A DNA stretch of 64,000 nt from Halichondria panicea (GCF_963675165.1 NC_087382.1:1-64000), one strand, 5' to 3'; positions 32,270-57,036 are shown, counted from the stretch's first letter. A program made the numbers and translations. The notes: generated by a model from the sequence alone, not told the origin.

Positions 32270-33413
32270 TACAGTATAGTCTCTCGTTAATCCGGCCACC
32301 CTTGAGACAGTGCAGCTTGGCCGGAATAGCGAGGTGGAGGCATTTCAGAAAACAGCTGCGGCTAAAAAGCGATCCCTATACCTCAAATCTATCTAATTGT
32401 GGTTATGTCTCGTAATAATTATTTGCAAAACTGCACCCAAAATGTCATGTCCAGTCGTAATGCAAGATATATATAATGTTGATAAATCCAAAGTTTCTAT
32501 TCACCTCTGATTGGACGTTTGTTCAATTACTTAGAGCAACTTTGACTTTTAGATGAGGAAAAATTAGATTATTATAACGATCAGTGCTAATTACTTTGCC
32601 TAGAAACTTAGCTGGATTTTGAAGTGAGTACTTGATTTAACTTAAAACGTCAAACTTTTTCCTGTAAATGATAATGATATGCACTTGTCCCGTCTTAGAT
32701 GGAGGTCCAAGTCAGAGCAACAATCATCAATTCTAGAAAATGCTATTCTATGATCTTGGATGGTTGATGTATAATTATGATAGCCAATTAAATCATCAGC
32801 AAACCTTTCACCTTGTGTTCTGAAGAGGTACTAGAATGTACTACTTACTAGAATGAGTGCTATTTTAATCAGATCGATGGAGGTTTGCCTCTCAAGTAGT
32901 CAAACGCTACCTCTTCCTTTTGTCACCACTGGAAGGCACTGTATGTCAACAATTAATGTGAGTTTTAGTTAGTATAGCTATATATTTAATAACATGCAGG
33001 GCATTATTGTTATCAAAACAACTCTGTGAAACGAAATGAGGGAGAAGAGGAATTAGTAAGATATCTTTTTGATAACTTTTTGGTGTGCACCCAATAGATT
33101 GATTGCGCATGAGTATAATGTGCTACTATGATCGTTGGTAGTCGTTTAGCTAGCTATGAGAGCAAGTTTTGTTGTTCTGCTTCAGTATATTCTCTTTTTT
33201 CTCCGTACACTCACAAAATTCCTCCGTGAAACGTATAATAAAAACCTTGTTTGGGGCAGCCAGTACTGGCCAGGTACACAGAATAAGCGAGTGGCCGCAT
33301 ATCAGGGCGAGTTTTGTGCAGTAACAATTTAGCCAGCAACCTGTGCCAAACCAAATGGCCAGTACATCGAGGGGGCCGTACTTCAGAGAGCCGGAATGGC
33401 GAGAGTCTACTGT
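32270..33413. mobile_element. MITE, family 6, split by an insertion of about 0.75 kb
   Basis: The left end TACAGTATAGTCTCTCGTTA with AATCCGGCCACCC, and the right end GGAATGGCGAGAGTCTACTGT, match 35700-36123. The family sequence runs from 32270 to about 32475 and resumes at about 33236. The intervening DNA has no recognised ends or gene. Confidence 0.7.
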
Positions 33414-33489
33414 TCTGTTTACAAAATGTCACACATTGCACGCTTAATCTCCATGCAACATAATTACATGTGTGTGTAGTATATTATAG

Positions 33490-33575
33490 CCTCGTTCCCC
33501 GGCCGATTTGTCTCTAAAATAACACTAGGAGTCGACGTATGGTTATTTAGAGACAAATCGGCCTGGGAACGAGGG
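33490..33575. repeat. 86-bp hairpin (CCTCGTTCCC arms)
   Basis: Arms of about 34 bp, CCTCGTTCCCCGGCCGATTT and its reverse ending GGGAACGAGG, with a short loop containing GTCGAC. It resembles the CCTCGATCCCAGGCCGA ends of the element at 22007-23979, so it may be a solo pair of such ends. Confidence 0.75.
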
Positions 33576-34171
33576 TAATACATGTCTTAACCTGATTGAA
33601 AAGAATGCAGTGAGTATATATTTACATATAAAAATTCTGGACCGTAACTCGAATTCTAATGTTTCCTGCTTTGAGGGTAGAAACTATCTGGTACTGAATA
33701 ATTATATTATGTCATGTGTAACGATTCAGTACCAAATACTTTAATGATAAAGTAACAGTAGAACTACTATGCATTATTAATTCCGTATAACTAGATAAGT
33801 AACAAATCTGTTTGCACAAACATTCTATTCTAATCGCTGCTCAAAGTACTGACACACCTAAAGGTCTTGTCAACCCATTAACTTCAAAGATGTATTCATG
33901 CCTCATCTTAAGGAAGACGTTATTAAAGTTCAGTTTGATAGCTATACAGGAGTCAGAACTAAAGGGCAACTTGATTCGAAGCTATAAGTATAATTATACT
34001 CTTCATAAAAACCGTAAATTGACATCACTTCCTGTCGTACCTCCTCTGATACGTACTTATGTACAAAATTGCCATTGCTTTTGCCATATTTTATAGCTGA
34101 TACAATGATCCATGCATGTATCAAGTGTTGTTACCCCAATGCACGACATTAAAACTATAACAAAACAACTA

Positions 34172-37100
34172 TTAAGCACTTATAGAAAATAAATCCACAG
34201 TTTGGATATAGTGAAATGTTTTTGTCTGTCCTCCGGCTACAATGACCTCTCCACTAGGAAGTACTGAGCATGTGCAGCTGCATCGTGCAGTAGGCAAGTC
34301 TCCCACTTTCACCCATTTCCTTGTGTCGGGCTGGTAGAGGAGGATCGATGAACTTGGGTTGACTCTATCGTCTCTTCCACCAACGGTTAATAGTGACCTC
34401 CCAATACTGAAAGGAGCTGAGAACTGAAACGGTGTGTCTTGTATCGTTTTCCAGAGAGTTGGCGTGTCGTCCTGGTTTGAAAAGGCCTTTGCAATAAGTT
34501 CATTGAGGTTGACGTGGTGCACTGTCCTGGTTTCTGCGTAAGTGTGATCCCACCCTCCCATTAGGTAGAGGGTGTTTCCTATGAGCGTCGATTTCATTTC
34601 ATATTGTGGATTAGGTAGTGACTGAGAAATACTCCATCTTCCAGATGCTACGTCTAATACCTCCACAGAGGAGATACATTCTTTGTCATTTTTCCCACCA
34701 GCTACAATAATGTGGTTTTTGAAGGAGACAGCTGTTGAATAAATATGAGCAATGTTCATTGGTGGGTACGGGTGCGTCCATTCCCCTGACTCAAACACTG
34801 AAAGTTGATTGGTGGGTTGGCCGCTTCTTGAATCACGACCTCCCACCAGCACTAGTCGATTAGCGAGTGATGTCATAGCAAAATACCTGGCAGTATACTG
34901 TGGTAGTTTGGTCCATTGATCTTGCTCGAGCTTCATCACAGTACACCTGTCACGATAAATGTCTGCCATCCCTCCACCAACATACACCGTGTCACCGATT
35001 ACAACAGTATGTACCGAGGTGCCCATCTTGATTGGCATGTTTTTTCCTCTTTTCAATTTCAGAGTAAGTGGAAGTCTCAACTCTCTGGGAGGGGGACCCT
35101 GAATAATGAATGATGAGCGTTAGTACTATTAATCCCTTATTGCACGAGTAACCATACTATAATCGTATTATGTTGCAGTTCTCTGCTAAAATTTTCGGAC
35201 GCGCCCCAGTGCAATCACTTGCTTGACGACATGGAATGAATTACTGATACAGGATTAATTGCTGTCAGTCACTCACTGCCATACAGTTAGTAGGTAGAAA
35301 TCACTAGAAAAAATGTTGCAAGCTGCATGCGCTGTGCTAATTTCTCGGCATGTTTTAATTTCCCTTAAAAATACAGAAGAAGTGTATATCAGTTCATAGG
35401 TGTCAACTGTCCCGGATTTGGAGGCTCTGTCCTGTTTCCCGTCCGGAAAGTACTATTTACCTGGATTTTCAAGATTGCTGCTCCTTTATAGTTGTGGTAA
35501 TAAAGTCCAAAGAAGCTCAAGAACTGGAACTATGGCTTGAAAGTTTAAATTATGAACATTACATGCTATACGGTTTAAGAGGCTTTATATACAATGAACC
35601 ACAAGCTGACCAACAATAATGAGACGGCATGTTAACGTGCAAGCCTTCTTGACAACGCAATAGGGCAAAAGCCACATCTTCACATGAGACAAATTAAAGT
35701 ACAGTGGACTCTCGTTAATCCGGTCACCCTTGGGACCATGCAGCTTGGCTGGAATAGCGAGGTGGCTGTAGCTCAGGAAATAGCCGCGGCTTAAAAACGA
35801 CCTTACCTCGAATCTAATAACTACTTTTGCGGTTCTTGTCTCGAGGATAATGAAGGATAATGAATCATTCTGTTCTCTATTTAAGTGTAATCCAATTTTA
35901 TTTGCTAAACCACACCCAAAACGTCATATCCGGCCGTAATATACGTATAAAATTACATTAAAAACCACAGCCAGCACTGGCCGGTAAACGGAATAGCGAG
36001 TGGCCGTACTTTAGGGTGAGTTTTGTGCAGTAAATATATAGCTAGCATTCCGTGCCAAGCCAAATGGCCGGTATATCGAGGTGGCCGTACTTCAGAGAGC
36101 CGGAATAGCGAGAGTCTACTGTATTTGCTAAAATTAACGGGGTAAACAGTAAACAAACTAGTTTACGGTATAATACCTCAGGGGCAGGTCCCGTATTTCA
36201 TTGCCAAATCAGTCCTTTTGGTGTTATTCCAAAGAACAAAGTTTACTAACGTGCCCCAGATTGGGGAACTCAGTTGTGCATGTGCACTATTACCCGTGTA
36301 ATAATACCAAGCCGTATTTTAATCGGTCTGGATTCAAAGCTAGTTAAGGTACAGTACTATATGGTTTTTGTGGCTGTAATTAGGAATCTCATTCACACAT
36401 TACAAGTACACACCTTAATTACTGGTTGAGACCTTCTCTTTGTTGCCTCCACGCTTCTTGTCAGGTGAGCATCTAAATTAAGAGTAAAACAATCATTTAA
36501 AAATGATTTAGTATAGGTTCATAATTATTATGCACTATCCATATCCAATTGACTCACAGATGTCCCTGGCAGATGGTCTCCTCCTCATATCTTCTTTCAA
36601 ACAACTGTCAATAAGTTTCCTCAACCTGTGTGTGCGAGGGATCTGGGAAACATGGAATAATCGATCCTTGGCTGATTTAATCGATTCCAGTTTGCAAACA
36701 ATCTGTGCAACAATCACTCCATAGGAAAACACATCCAGGCTACTATCGTATTTCTCCTCTTCCAATCGATAGGCCTCGGGAGGTAGATACCCTCTACGGT
36801 GACCAATGGCTGTGAGGGTGGAGCTAAGTTTGGAGGAATCGTATAGCCGTGACATGCCAAAGTCGGAAATCATTGCGACAGGCACTGGTCGTGTAAGCTT
36901 CAGCAAGATGTTATCACCACAGAGGTCACGGTGGATAATCTGCTTGCTGTGAATGTAGGCCAGACCACAAGCCATGTCTTTGGAGAGGCTAATTTCACAT
37001 TCACTAGTGAAGGACTCTTCATCAAGACCGGAGAAATAAGATCTCAGACTGCAATCCATCAGCTCAACAACGAGGATTGTACCACCTGATTTGGGGTGCT

Positions 37101-37801
37101 TAGCAGTCGACAAAAACTGGACAACGTTTGGGTGCTGGAACGACTTCAGAAAATCACTCTCACGATCAATTGCATTGCTAGCTTCTTCATTTTTGCTGAT
37201 GGGAATACTTGCCTGCATCTCCATAGCATCATGAAGCAGCACTTTGACTGCACAAATCTCGCTCCTGTAGCTGCCTTTGAAGACTGCTCCAAATGCACCT
37301 TTACCGAGAGGCTCATCCAAGAAAACAGTCAAATCGTCATTGATCTGTTGACGATTTTGGTCAACTGTAGAATGTTGTGTGTGGGGGTGAGGAAGGGGTA
37401 TTATTGCAGCTCTATAAACAATCTAGCAGTTATGATATATGCATTCCAGTGGTATAATTATGTTTTTGGTACTTACCCTCTGACTTCACATCTTCAGGAT
37501 TGCTTGCACCAGTAGACTGTAGATGATCTCTCTTGATGGTCCTGGCTATGTGAACGTGGCCAACAATAGGGCTGGACAAAGCTTTGAAAACATCTTCCCA
37601 GCGTCTCTCCCCACCTTTCAGCCATTCTTTCAAACCCTCACGATAGCAGTCATCAGGATCGTCTCGCCATTTCGTACCTATGCTGTCAATGGTATCCGAG
37701 GATATCTCAAGAACTAGCAAGAAGTTTCGCCACTTGATTCGAGCATCAAACGTAGCTATGTACAGCTTTCCTAGATCTGCTATCGTGAGATAGTCAGACA
37801 T
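34172..37801 (-). CDS. Death domain-protein kinase-Kelch protein, gene B
   Basis: Four exons in phase: 37801-37477, 37364-36558, 36472-36414 and 35098-34172, giving 705 aa. Residues about 1-108 are a Death domain (DARIKWRNFLLVLEIS, DDCYREGLKEWL). The kinase domain has LGKGAFGAVFKG, AVKVL, HRDLCGDN, SDFGMSRL and GYLPPEA, all catalytic residues present. The last exon is a Kelch propeller of about 300 aa (YVGGGMADIY, LVLVGGRDSR, IIVAGGKND, LYLMGGWDH, LLTVGGRDD, VIVAGGQT). The 25-residue helix exon found in genes A and C is missing; because it is phase 0 on both sides the frame survives. The acceptor-side 5' exon probably ends at GTGAGTGC near 37937. It is very similar to gene A in the kinase. 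Role inferred: a signalling kinase coupled to Death-domain partners and a Kelch-bound ligand. Confidence 0.85.
35700..36123. mobile_element. MITE, family 6, full copy, 424 bp
   Basis: Begins TACAGTGGACTCTCGTTAAT with CCGG and ends with the inverted copy CGAGAGTCTACTGTA. No gene inside. TA at each end fits a Tc1/mariner-type target. It lies in the intron before the Kelch exon of gene B, where genes A and C have the helix exon. Confidence 0.9.
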
Positions 37802-37936
37802 CTTCTCTGCAGAGAGCAGAAAATTTATAATTAGATCAAGATCTATGTTGCAAAATAGTTAACTCCTATATGTCTACTAGATCTAGCTAGTAGATCTATA
37901 GCAATGCATGTACAGTAAACAGTGTTGTTTGCACTC

Positions 37937-38240
37937 ACTGGTAATAATCTAGAGGCTTCACGAATCAGCCTGGAATAGGATCAGAAGTATCAAAAGGACC
38001 ACACATCAGTTCATGGCAAAAAATACCGTATAGCAAGGTAATTTTCGGGGGACATATATTTGTGGTTCAGCAATATTGAGCACTTATTAGGTCACTAACA
38101 CGCTACACGGAATGGAATGGCATGTAACCCAATTAGTATAAGACATGCCCTATTTGTTGTCTATTCAAGTGGACAGTGGCATGCATAGCATTGCGTAGTC
38201 TGTGTCACGTCAAGGTATGTTGTGTGTGGCAAGCCGCATT
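37937..38240. other. 5' flank of gene B with a MITE fragment
   Basis: TTACCAGTGAGTGCAAACA (minus strand, near 37937) is a probable donor of a non-coding first exon; gene C has the same GTGAGTGC motif near 42750. 38028-38090 is a truncated family 5 MITE (TACCGTATAGCAAGGTAATT). No coding sequence was recognised. Confidence 0.45.
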
Positions 38241-38648
38241 GTACCTTGTTTGTACCTCCCACCAAGACTGTTCCACTTAAAACCATTATCTTATAGATAC
38301 CCATCACATTGTAGATACCCATCACAGGAGGTGGTCATGAGTCCGTCTGACACTCAGTGACACCCGTGAAGTTACCATCCTGCATGGCTACTGTATATAA
38401 CGACGTTAGTGTCAGGTGATATGTGGTGGGGCTTACCAGTTTCCAGTACTTAACACAATTGCCAAAAATTAACTGACCACTACGCCCCATAAGTGCATGA
38501 GTTTTTCTGGTTATAAGCTTAGATCTATAATTATGTATAATGGTTGTAAGTCTATATATAATTATATATAATATATGGTGCATGGCTAACCTTGGCCCAT
38601 GGGTGTTGTAAGTGTATAAGGTCTACTCCGGAGGTATGTGGTGTTGGT
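38241..38648 (+). pseudogene. Duplicated 5' fragment of the JIP3/JIP4 gene
   Basis: TTGTACCTCCCACCAAGACT matches the minisatellite unit at 44331-44770. The next block, AGGAGGTGGTCATGAGTC, matches JIP exon 1, but its frame reads MSPSDTQ and stops. The following sequence (AACTGACCACTACGCCCC near 38471, GTATGTGGTGTTGGTTGT near 38633) matches JIP intron 1 around 45695-45855. It sits beyond the 5' end of gene B exactly as the intact gene sits beyond gene C. Confidence 0.8.
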
Positions 38649-38660
38649 TGTACTATGGGT

Positions 38661-39085
38661 TATTATGCCTCGGTGCGCATGCGAGGTATAGATCTACGGT
38701 ATCTAGTGTGTTTGTGTGTGTGTCTGTCTGCTGTGTAGACTGCTACAGCTGCTGGCAAGGATCAATGTCAATGAAGTGTATTACACTTCTGGCAGTAAGT
38801 AAGAGTTTCTATAGGCTTCTAGTCATGTTTTCTTCGATTTTAATTTCGTGGATTTGCTTCGTTCTCGAGTTATGCCTAGTTTTGCTTCCTTGGAATGCCA
38901 TTGCAGAAGAGTATGTAGAAAAACTTGTCCCCATAGAGTATTGCTACTCTACTTAGCAGTTAGCTCTGCACTAGAACGCTAGCTATTGGTAGCTGCAAGA
39001 GTGAGAAGAGAGCTGCAAGGCTCTCTGCTGATGAAGCTAGACTTGGACTTTTGGCATCAATCATTTTTAACAACAAAATTACCAC
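38661..39085 (+). repeat. Family 7 repeat (TTATGCCTCGG ... GGCATCAATC), plus copy
   Basis: Starts TATTATGCCTCGGTGCGCAT, includes a TGTGTG stretch, GACTGCTACAGCTGCT, ATGTTTTCTTCGATTTTAAT and GCTATTGGTAGCTGCAAGAG, and ends near GGCATCAATCATTTTTAACA. It matches 51178-51636 in reverse. A piece of its right half also lies near 2700-2760. Confidence 0.75.
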
Positions 39086-39100
39086 AACCATGCATATACA

Positions 39101-39275
39101 GTGGCGTAGGAAGCAATTAGCAATTTCTCAATGGGGGACTCTAGTTTTTTAAATGGAAAAAAGAGTAATTAGGCTACATCGACATATTAGTGAGCTTGGA
39201 TAAGTCATCTCTACTTAATAGCCTAGAAAGATGGGGGGGGGGCTCCAGCCCGTGGAGCCCCCCTTCCTACGCCAC
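39101..39275. mobile_element. Small MITE (GTGGCGTAGGAAG ends), 175 bp
   Basis: GTGGCGTAGGAAG at 39101 and CTTCCTACGCCAC ending at 39275 are inverted. The interior has a G run and a CCCGTGGAGCCCCC block. No coding sequence. Confidence 0.7.
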
Positions 39276-39821
39276 AGTGACTGGACAAGTACTTTCTATG
39301 AATTATTATTATTATTTTTTACACCATTATTATTGTCAATATAGAAATCACAAGTCTCCATCACAATCTCGTTACCTTGGCCATTTAAGAAATTATAATA
39401 TGCGATTTTTTCTAACTCCTTACTACTTCCATATGCAACCCTCAAACTTCCACTCATGCAGTAAAACCATGTGATTATTTAATAGTTCCCGAGCCCCACC
39501 CCTCACTGCATGTCTGCTCGGAAGAGGAGATGTACTTTGGATTCTGGGAGAAGGCATCCACCCTATCCCTCGGACAAGATCCCAACCAATGCAACGACCT
39601 GAACTTATATATATATGAGATAATTATTACACTGATACTCCTTACCCTTATACCCCCACAGCCCCTTCGTTTATTTTGTCTGCAATATATTTTTATCAGT
39701 ACAAACTTTTAATCATCAATGAAATTCTATGGAACGTAATTAGAGTATAATACAGGAAAAAATGATTTGGTGTTTTTCAGTATCAAGATCGTACATTGTT
39801 AACTAATTGCATGACAAGTAA
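39276..39821. other. 3' flank of gene C, nothing recognised
   Basis: AT-rich sequence without supportable exons or repeats. Confidence 0.4.
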
Positions 39822-42621
39822 TTAAGCAGGACTTTTAGAGAAGAAGTTTGCAGTTTGGATGAAAATATTAAGTTTTGTCTCTCCTCCGGCTACAATCACC
39901 TCTCCACTAGGAAGTGCTGAGCATGTGCAGTTGAATCGTGCAGTAGGCAGGTCTCCGACTTTCACCCACCTCCTGGTGTCAGGCTGGTAGAGGTGGATCA
40001 CTGAACTTGTTTCGCTTTTGTCGTCACGTCCACCAATGGCTAATAGTGATGTCTCAATACTGAGAGGAGCTGACAACACGAGTGGTACTTCTTGTAAGGT
40101 CTGCCAGAGAGTTGGCGTGTCCTGGTAGGGAAGGGCCACCTTTACAATGAGTTCATTGAGGTCGACGTGGTGCACTGTCTTGGTTGGATTCCCAGTGTGA
40201 TCGTACCCTCCCATTAGGTAAAGGGTATTTCCTATGAGAGTTGATTTCAGATCTGACTGTGGGTTAGGTAATGACTGAGCAATGTACCATCTTCTTGATG
40301 CGACGTCCAACACCTCCACAGAGGAGATGCGTCTCTGTTTATCATTAAACCCACCTGCTACAATGATGTGGTTGTTGAAGGAGACAGCTGTTGAGGAATC
40401 ACGAGCAATGTTCATTGGTGGGTACGGGTGAGTCCATTCTCCTGACTCAAATACTGCAAGTTGATTGGTTGGTTGGTTGTTTATGAAATCATATCCTCCT
40501 ACCAGCACTAGTCGATTAGCGAGTGAAGTTATAGCGAAGTACTGGGCAGTGTACTCCGGTAGTTTGGTCCATTGATGTTGCTCGAGCTTCATCACTGCAC
40601 ACATGTCCCTATCATATTCTGCATGGCCTCCACCAACATACACCACGTCAACGACAACAACACTCTGTACTGAGTCACCCATCTTGATCGACATGTCTTT
40701 TTCTCTTCTCAATTTCAGAGTGAATGAAGGGATCAACTCCCTGGGAGGGGGACCCTGAATAATGAATGAGCAGAATTAGGATAGTGTCTACTAACAAGTG
40801 AATGTTACTTGTCAATTCTAATTCATTCCCTCGATCTAGTTTGCTTAATAAGAGAACCATGATTCAGTCCACTATAGGTCGGAATAATACAATGGTGCAT
40901 TTCATCTTACCTGTATCAGCTGTTGATTGATGGCATCTCTCCTGACCAGCTCAGCATCTTTGTGTTCAACCTGTTCTCTACGTGCCTGTACAGGGGACCG
41001 TATAGGTGGAAATCTTCAAATCACTATTCTAGTACAACAGAATGAGTTTACACTGCACACTCAAAAGGATGCGTAATTATAATTATAACGTGACAGCCAG
41101 TATACTCATGCATATACAAAGACACGCAACTTGACACACCGACAATGAGACAGCCTTATAAGGTACATAATGTAATGTACACATTATTGTTGTTGTGGCT
41201 GCAATTAGGAATCTCATTCACACACTACATGTACACACCTTCTCGACTGGTTGAGTGTCCTTTGACTCACTCTCCACTGGCTCCGAGTCTCTTGTCAGTG
41301 AAGCATCTAAAGTAAGAATTAAACGTTAAATAGGAAAACATCAACACGTTTTTCGGAAGCGTAAACACATAAATATCGTGCGCTATGTATCTCACAGATG
41401 TCCCTGGCAAATGGTCTCTTCCCCATGTCTTCTTCCAAACAACTGTCAATAAGCTTCCTCAACCTGTGTTTGTGAGGAATCTGGGCAACATGGAATGATC
41501 GGTCCTCTGCTGATTTGACCGTCTCCAGCTTACGAACAATCTGCGCCACAATCACCCCATAGGAAAACACATCCAGGCTACTATCGTATTTCTCCTTTTC
41601 CAATCGAATGGCCTCGGGAGGTAGATACCCCATACGGTGACCAATTGCTGTGAGGGTGTGGCTAAGCTTGGAGGGATCGTATAGCCGTGACATGCCAAAA
41701 TCGGAAATCATTGCGATAGGCACTGGTCGTGTAAGCTTCAGCAAGACGTTATCGCCACAGAGGTCACGGTGGATAATCTGCTTGCTGTGAATGTAGGCCA
41801 GACCGAAAGCCATGTCTTTGGAGAGGCTAATCTCACATTCGCTAGTGAGGGACTCTAATTTATCAAGGTTGGAGAAATACGATCTCAGACTGCAATCCAT
41901 CAGCTCAACAACGAGGATTGTACTGCCTGATTTGGGGTGCTTAGCAGTTGAAAAATACTGCACAACGTTTGGGTGCTGGAGTGTCTTGAGAAACTCACAC
42001 TCACGATCAAATGCTTTACTAGCTTCTTCACTTTTGCCGACTGGGAAACCTGACTGCATCTCGATACCATCGTGAATTAGAACTTTTACTGCACAAATAT
42101 CGCCTCGGTACCTTCCTTTGAAGACTATTCCAAATGCACCTTTACCGAGTCGTTCGTTTAGTAAAATTATCAAATTGTCATTGATCTTCTGCTGATTGTG
42201 ATCTGTAAACATTGTGTGTGTGGAGGGTGAGAGAAGCAACTAAAAACTATTAGCATACATAATTATGCATTCCAATTCTAAATTATTGGTACTTACCCTC
42301 TGACTTCACATCGGTAGGATTGCTTCCACTAGTAGATTGCACATGATCTCTCTCGATGGTCCTGGCTATGTCACTGTGACCCACAATAGGACTGGACAAA
42401 GCTTTGATGATATCTTCCCAGCTTCTCTCTCTACCTTTCAGCCATTCTTTCAAACCCTCACGATAGCAGTCATCAGGATCGTCTTGCCATTTTGTACCTA
42501 TGCTGTCAATGGTATCCGACGATATTTTAAGCACTAGCAAGAAGTTTCGCCATTTGATTCGAGCATCAAACGTAGCTATGTATAGATCTCCTAGATCTTC
42601 TATTGTGAGATAGTCAGACAT
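39822..42621 (-). CDS. Death domain-protein kinase-Kelch protein, gene C (complete)
   Basis: Five exons in phase: 42621-42297, 42202-41396, 41306-41239, 40985-40911 and 40754-39822, giving 735 aa. The start is MSDYLTIEDLGDLY, conserved in the three copies; an upstream in-frame extension exists but is not conserved. Domains: Death (about 1-108), kinase (LGKGAFGIVFKG, AVKVL, HRDLCGDN, SDFGMSRL, GYLPPEA; no catalytic residue missing), a short acidic linker, a 25-residue charged helix (HKDAELVRRDAINQQ), then a Kelch propeller (YVGGGHAEY, LVLVGGYDF, IIVAGGFND, LYLMGGYDH, LLAIGGRDD, VIVAGGET) to the stop. The kinase looks TKL/tyrosine-like by its HRDL and PPE motifs. It heads away from the JIP gene, with about 2.2 kb between coding starts. 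It is the most complete copy and best guide to the family. Confidence 0.88.
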
Positions 42622-43299
42622 CTTCTCTGTAGAGTGTGTAATAAGACATTGGATTAAAATAATGTTGGGTGGGTGAAATTTATCTAGATCTAGCAGTGTA
42701 ACATTCACATCTAGATCTATAAAGCAAGAAAACAGTGCTGTCAGCACTCACTGATAAAAATAATCCAGAGGCTACAGTATCTTCATTCAAGATGCAGAAG
42801 TTAGTAGAGAACAAGCCTCGGTACGATACGGTAGAGAACAACACACTTGAACTCAGCTACAAGTAGAATTTTAGAACAACAAGACACACCCTTTTCTTCA
42901 GAAAATTCCTGTTGCATGCATAAAAATACCTGAATCAGCAAACCACGTGGAGACTAAGAGATCGAGAGAACAGCTGAAGCAGCTCACAGAAGACAGTTGA
43001 ACCAGGAAAAATTATACACAGTCACTTTTTGCAAGTGGCCAAACATTTTCCTGTCCCTGGATGTGACCCCAAGCACAGTGGAGACTAGTCTATTGGTATC
43101 TATGAGATGGCCTGGCAATCTTGATTACTGCTACTGTGAGGGGCTAGCTGTTCTGGCTGAGTACGAGTGGGCCTAAACTTTCTTACACAGGCTGGCTCTT
43201 GCTTGCTGCAGAAATTTGGGGGTGGGGCTTATGCAGAACACATTAGCAGAGGGTCAAAGGTCAACGTGGGTGTGTCCAATGTGGGTGTGTCGGTCACAT

Positions 43300-43434
43300 G
43301 TGTGAGTGCATCTTTTCAACCAAGACAAAGCTAAAGAGACAAGGCTTTGAACTTGTTGGGACCGTGGAATACTTGGACCTATCATATTTGCACAACTGAA
43401 AGAGAGTACTTCATTTATAACGCGAGTTAAACGG
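43300..43434 (+). other. Probable non-coding first exon and promoter region of JIP
   Basis: AACGCGAGTTAAACG followed by GTAAGTTAGCC at 43435 is a good splice donor with no open frame before it. The left edge is a guess. The gene C 5' end lies about 600 bp away on the other strand, so the interval 42.75-43.4 kb could serve both genes. Confidence 0.4.
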
Positions 43435-43794
43435 TAAGTTAGCCTTACAAAATTTGAGGTGTGTTTGTGTGTGGGTGGTGTATTAAAATCATAGCTAGCT
43501 AGCTAGAACAATGAATAAATTAGTCACATCTATTGGATGTTTTTAATCACCAACTAAATACTGCTATAGTTAATTTTGAAAGATATTAGCGCACACACAC
43601 ATACGCACACGCATACGCATTTCATTAAAAGATTGTCTCACCAATTTTCATTGATTATAGTTCAGTTGATAATCAATTTACAGCTTACTGGTATGACACT
43701 CAGTGCTAGTGAAACACACTGCACTCATGCTATTCGGAGTAGCTAGCCCGAGCTATGCTTACATTGCTTAGATGTGCCTCTTAGTTTTGTGCAC

Positions 43795-43935
43795 AGTCTA
43801 TAGTGGTCACCCCTTGGGCAACAGTGGCTGTAATAAAGAGGTGGCCTGCTAACACATGCTATGAAGACTTTGGGACCCATTAACCTAGCTGTATTATAGA
43901 GGGTGATTTACTTATAGGGTGACCGCAATAGACAT
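43795..43935. repeat. Family 10 repeat (GGTGACC/CTGTATTATAG), intron copy
   Basis: GGTCACCCCTTGGGCAACAG ... GCTGTATTATAGAGGGTGAT resembles the stretches at 46060-46220, 50045-50236, 51690-51845 and 54080-54165. Terminal-repeat-like ends suggest an old MITE. All copies lie in JIP introns. Confidence 0.55.
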
Positions 43936-44330
43936 CACTGTTACTGGTGTATAGTTATGGTGAAGTCTTTTCCCGCAAGCCATAGTTGAGTGTGATTCTA
44001 TTCTTGACATAAGTCCCTACTAGGACTTTGTTTACGTTGATAAGGTATTTCCAAGTTTCACGGTTTCACTGTTTAGGGTTGAGTGCAGAGCATGTGATTG
44101 TTTACTGTGGAGAAAACAATTCAAAGTATTTGCATTTGAATCATTTATGCTATTTATATGATTGTATACTTTTATGTGTAGTTCGCTTGGCTTATGCATG
44201 TAATTTTAGTATAATTTATTATAAGTACTTTTATTCTCCATAGCATGTCTGTCCTCACGAGGTTATCCTATTCAGACTGTAGTTTACCCCCTCCACGTAC
44301 ATGTAGACACTCACTATTTAACTATTCTTA

Positions 44331-44770
44331 TACCCCCCACCAAGACTGTTCACTGTGTAACCATTGTCTTGTACCCCCCACCAAGACTGTTCACTGCGTA
44401 ACCATTATAATTATTGTACCCCCCACCAAGACAAGACTGTTCACTATGTAATCATTGTCTTGTACCTCCCACCAAGACTGTTCACTATGTAACCATTATA
44501 TTGTACCCCCCACCAAGACTGTTCACTATGTAACCGTTATATTGTACCCCCCACCAAGACAAGACTGTTCACTATGTAACCATTGTCTTGTACCCCCCAC
44601 CAAGACTGTTCACTATGTAACCGTTATCTTGTACCCCCCACCAAGACCGTTCACTATGTAACCGTTATCTTATACCCCCCACCAAGACTGTTCACTATGT
44701 AACCATTGTATTGTACCCCCACCAAGACAAGACTGTTCACCAACTGAATTAATATAACCATTATCTTGTA
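44331..44770 (+). repeat. Minisatellite of about 43 bp, some 10-11 copies, before JIP exon 1
   Basis: Units read ACCCCCCACCAAGACTGTTC then ACTATGTAACCATT and TCTTGT, with small variants such as an extra AAGAC. The array runs up to the CCCCTCACAG acceptor of JIP exon 1. One diverged unit is present in the duplicated fragment near 38250. Confidence 0.9.
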
Positions 44771-44796
44771 CCCCTCCCCTCACAGAGGAGGTGGTC

Positions 44797-57036
<12,240 letters not shown>

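Larger units (their letters stand above)
31598..34171. other. Intergenic with an interrupted MITE, CA repeat and hairpin
   Basis: No gene recognised. A (CA)n run lies at 32074-32101 and a TG-rich run at 32193-32216. The other repeats are listed separately. The stretch 33600-34171 has nothing recognisable. Confidence 0.45.

Noticed and set aside
42283-42747. Longer N-terminus for gene C starting MLTALFSCF
   Set aside because: The extension is not shared with genes A and B, which both start at MSDYLTI, and it lies upstream of a probable 3' splice region.
44331-44770. CRISPR-like array of regularly spaced repeats
   Set aside because: The whole 43-bp unit is repeated with no unique spacers, and the context is an animal gene; it is a minisatellite.
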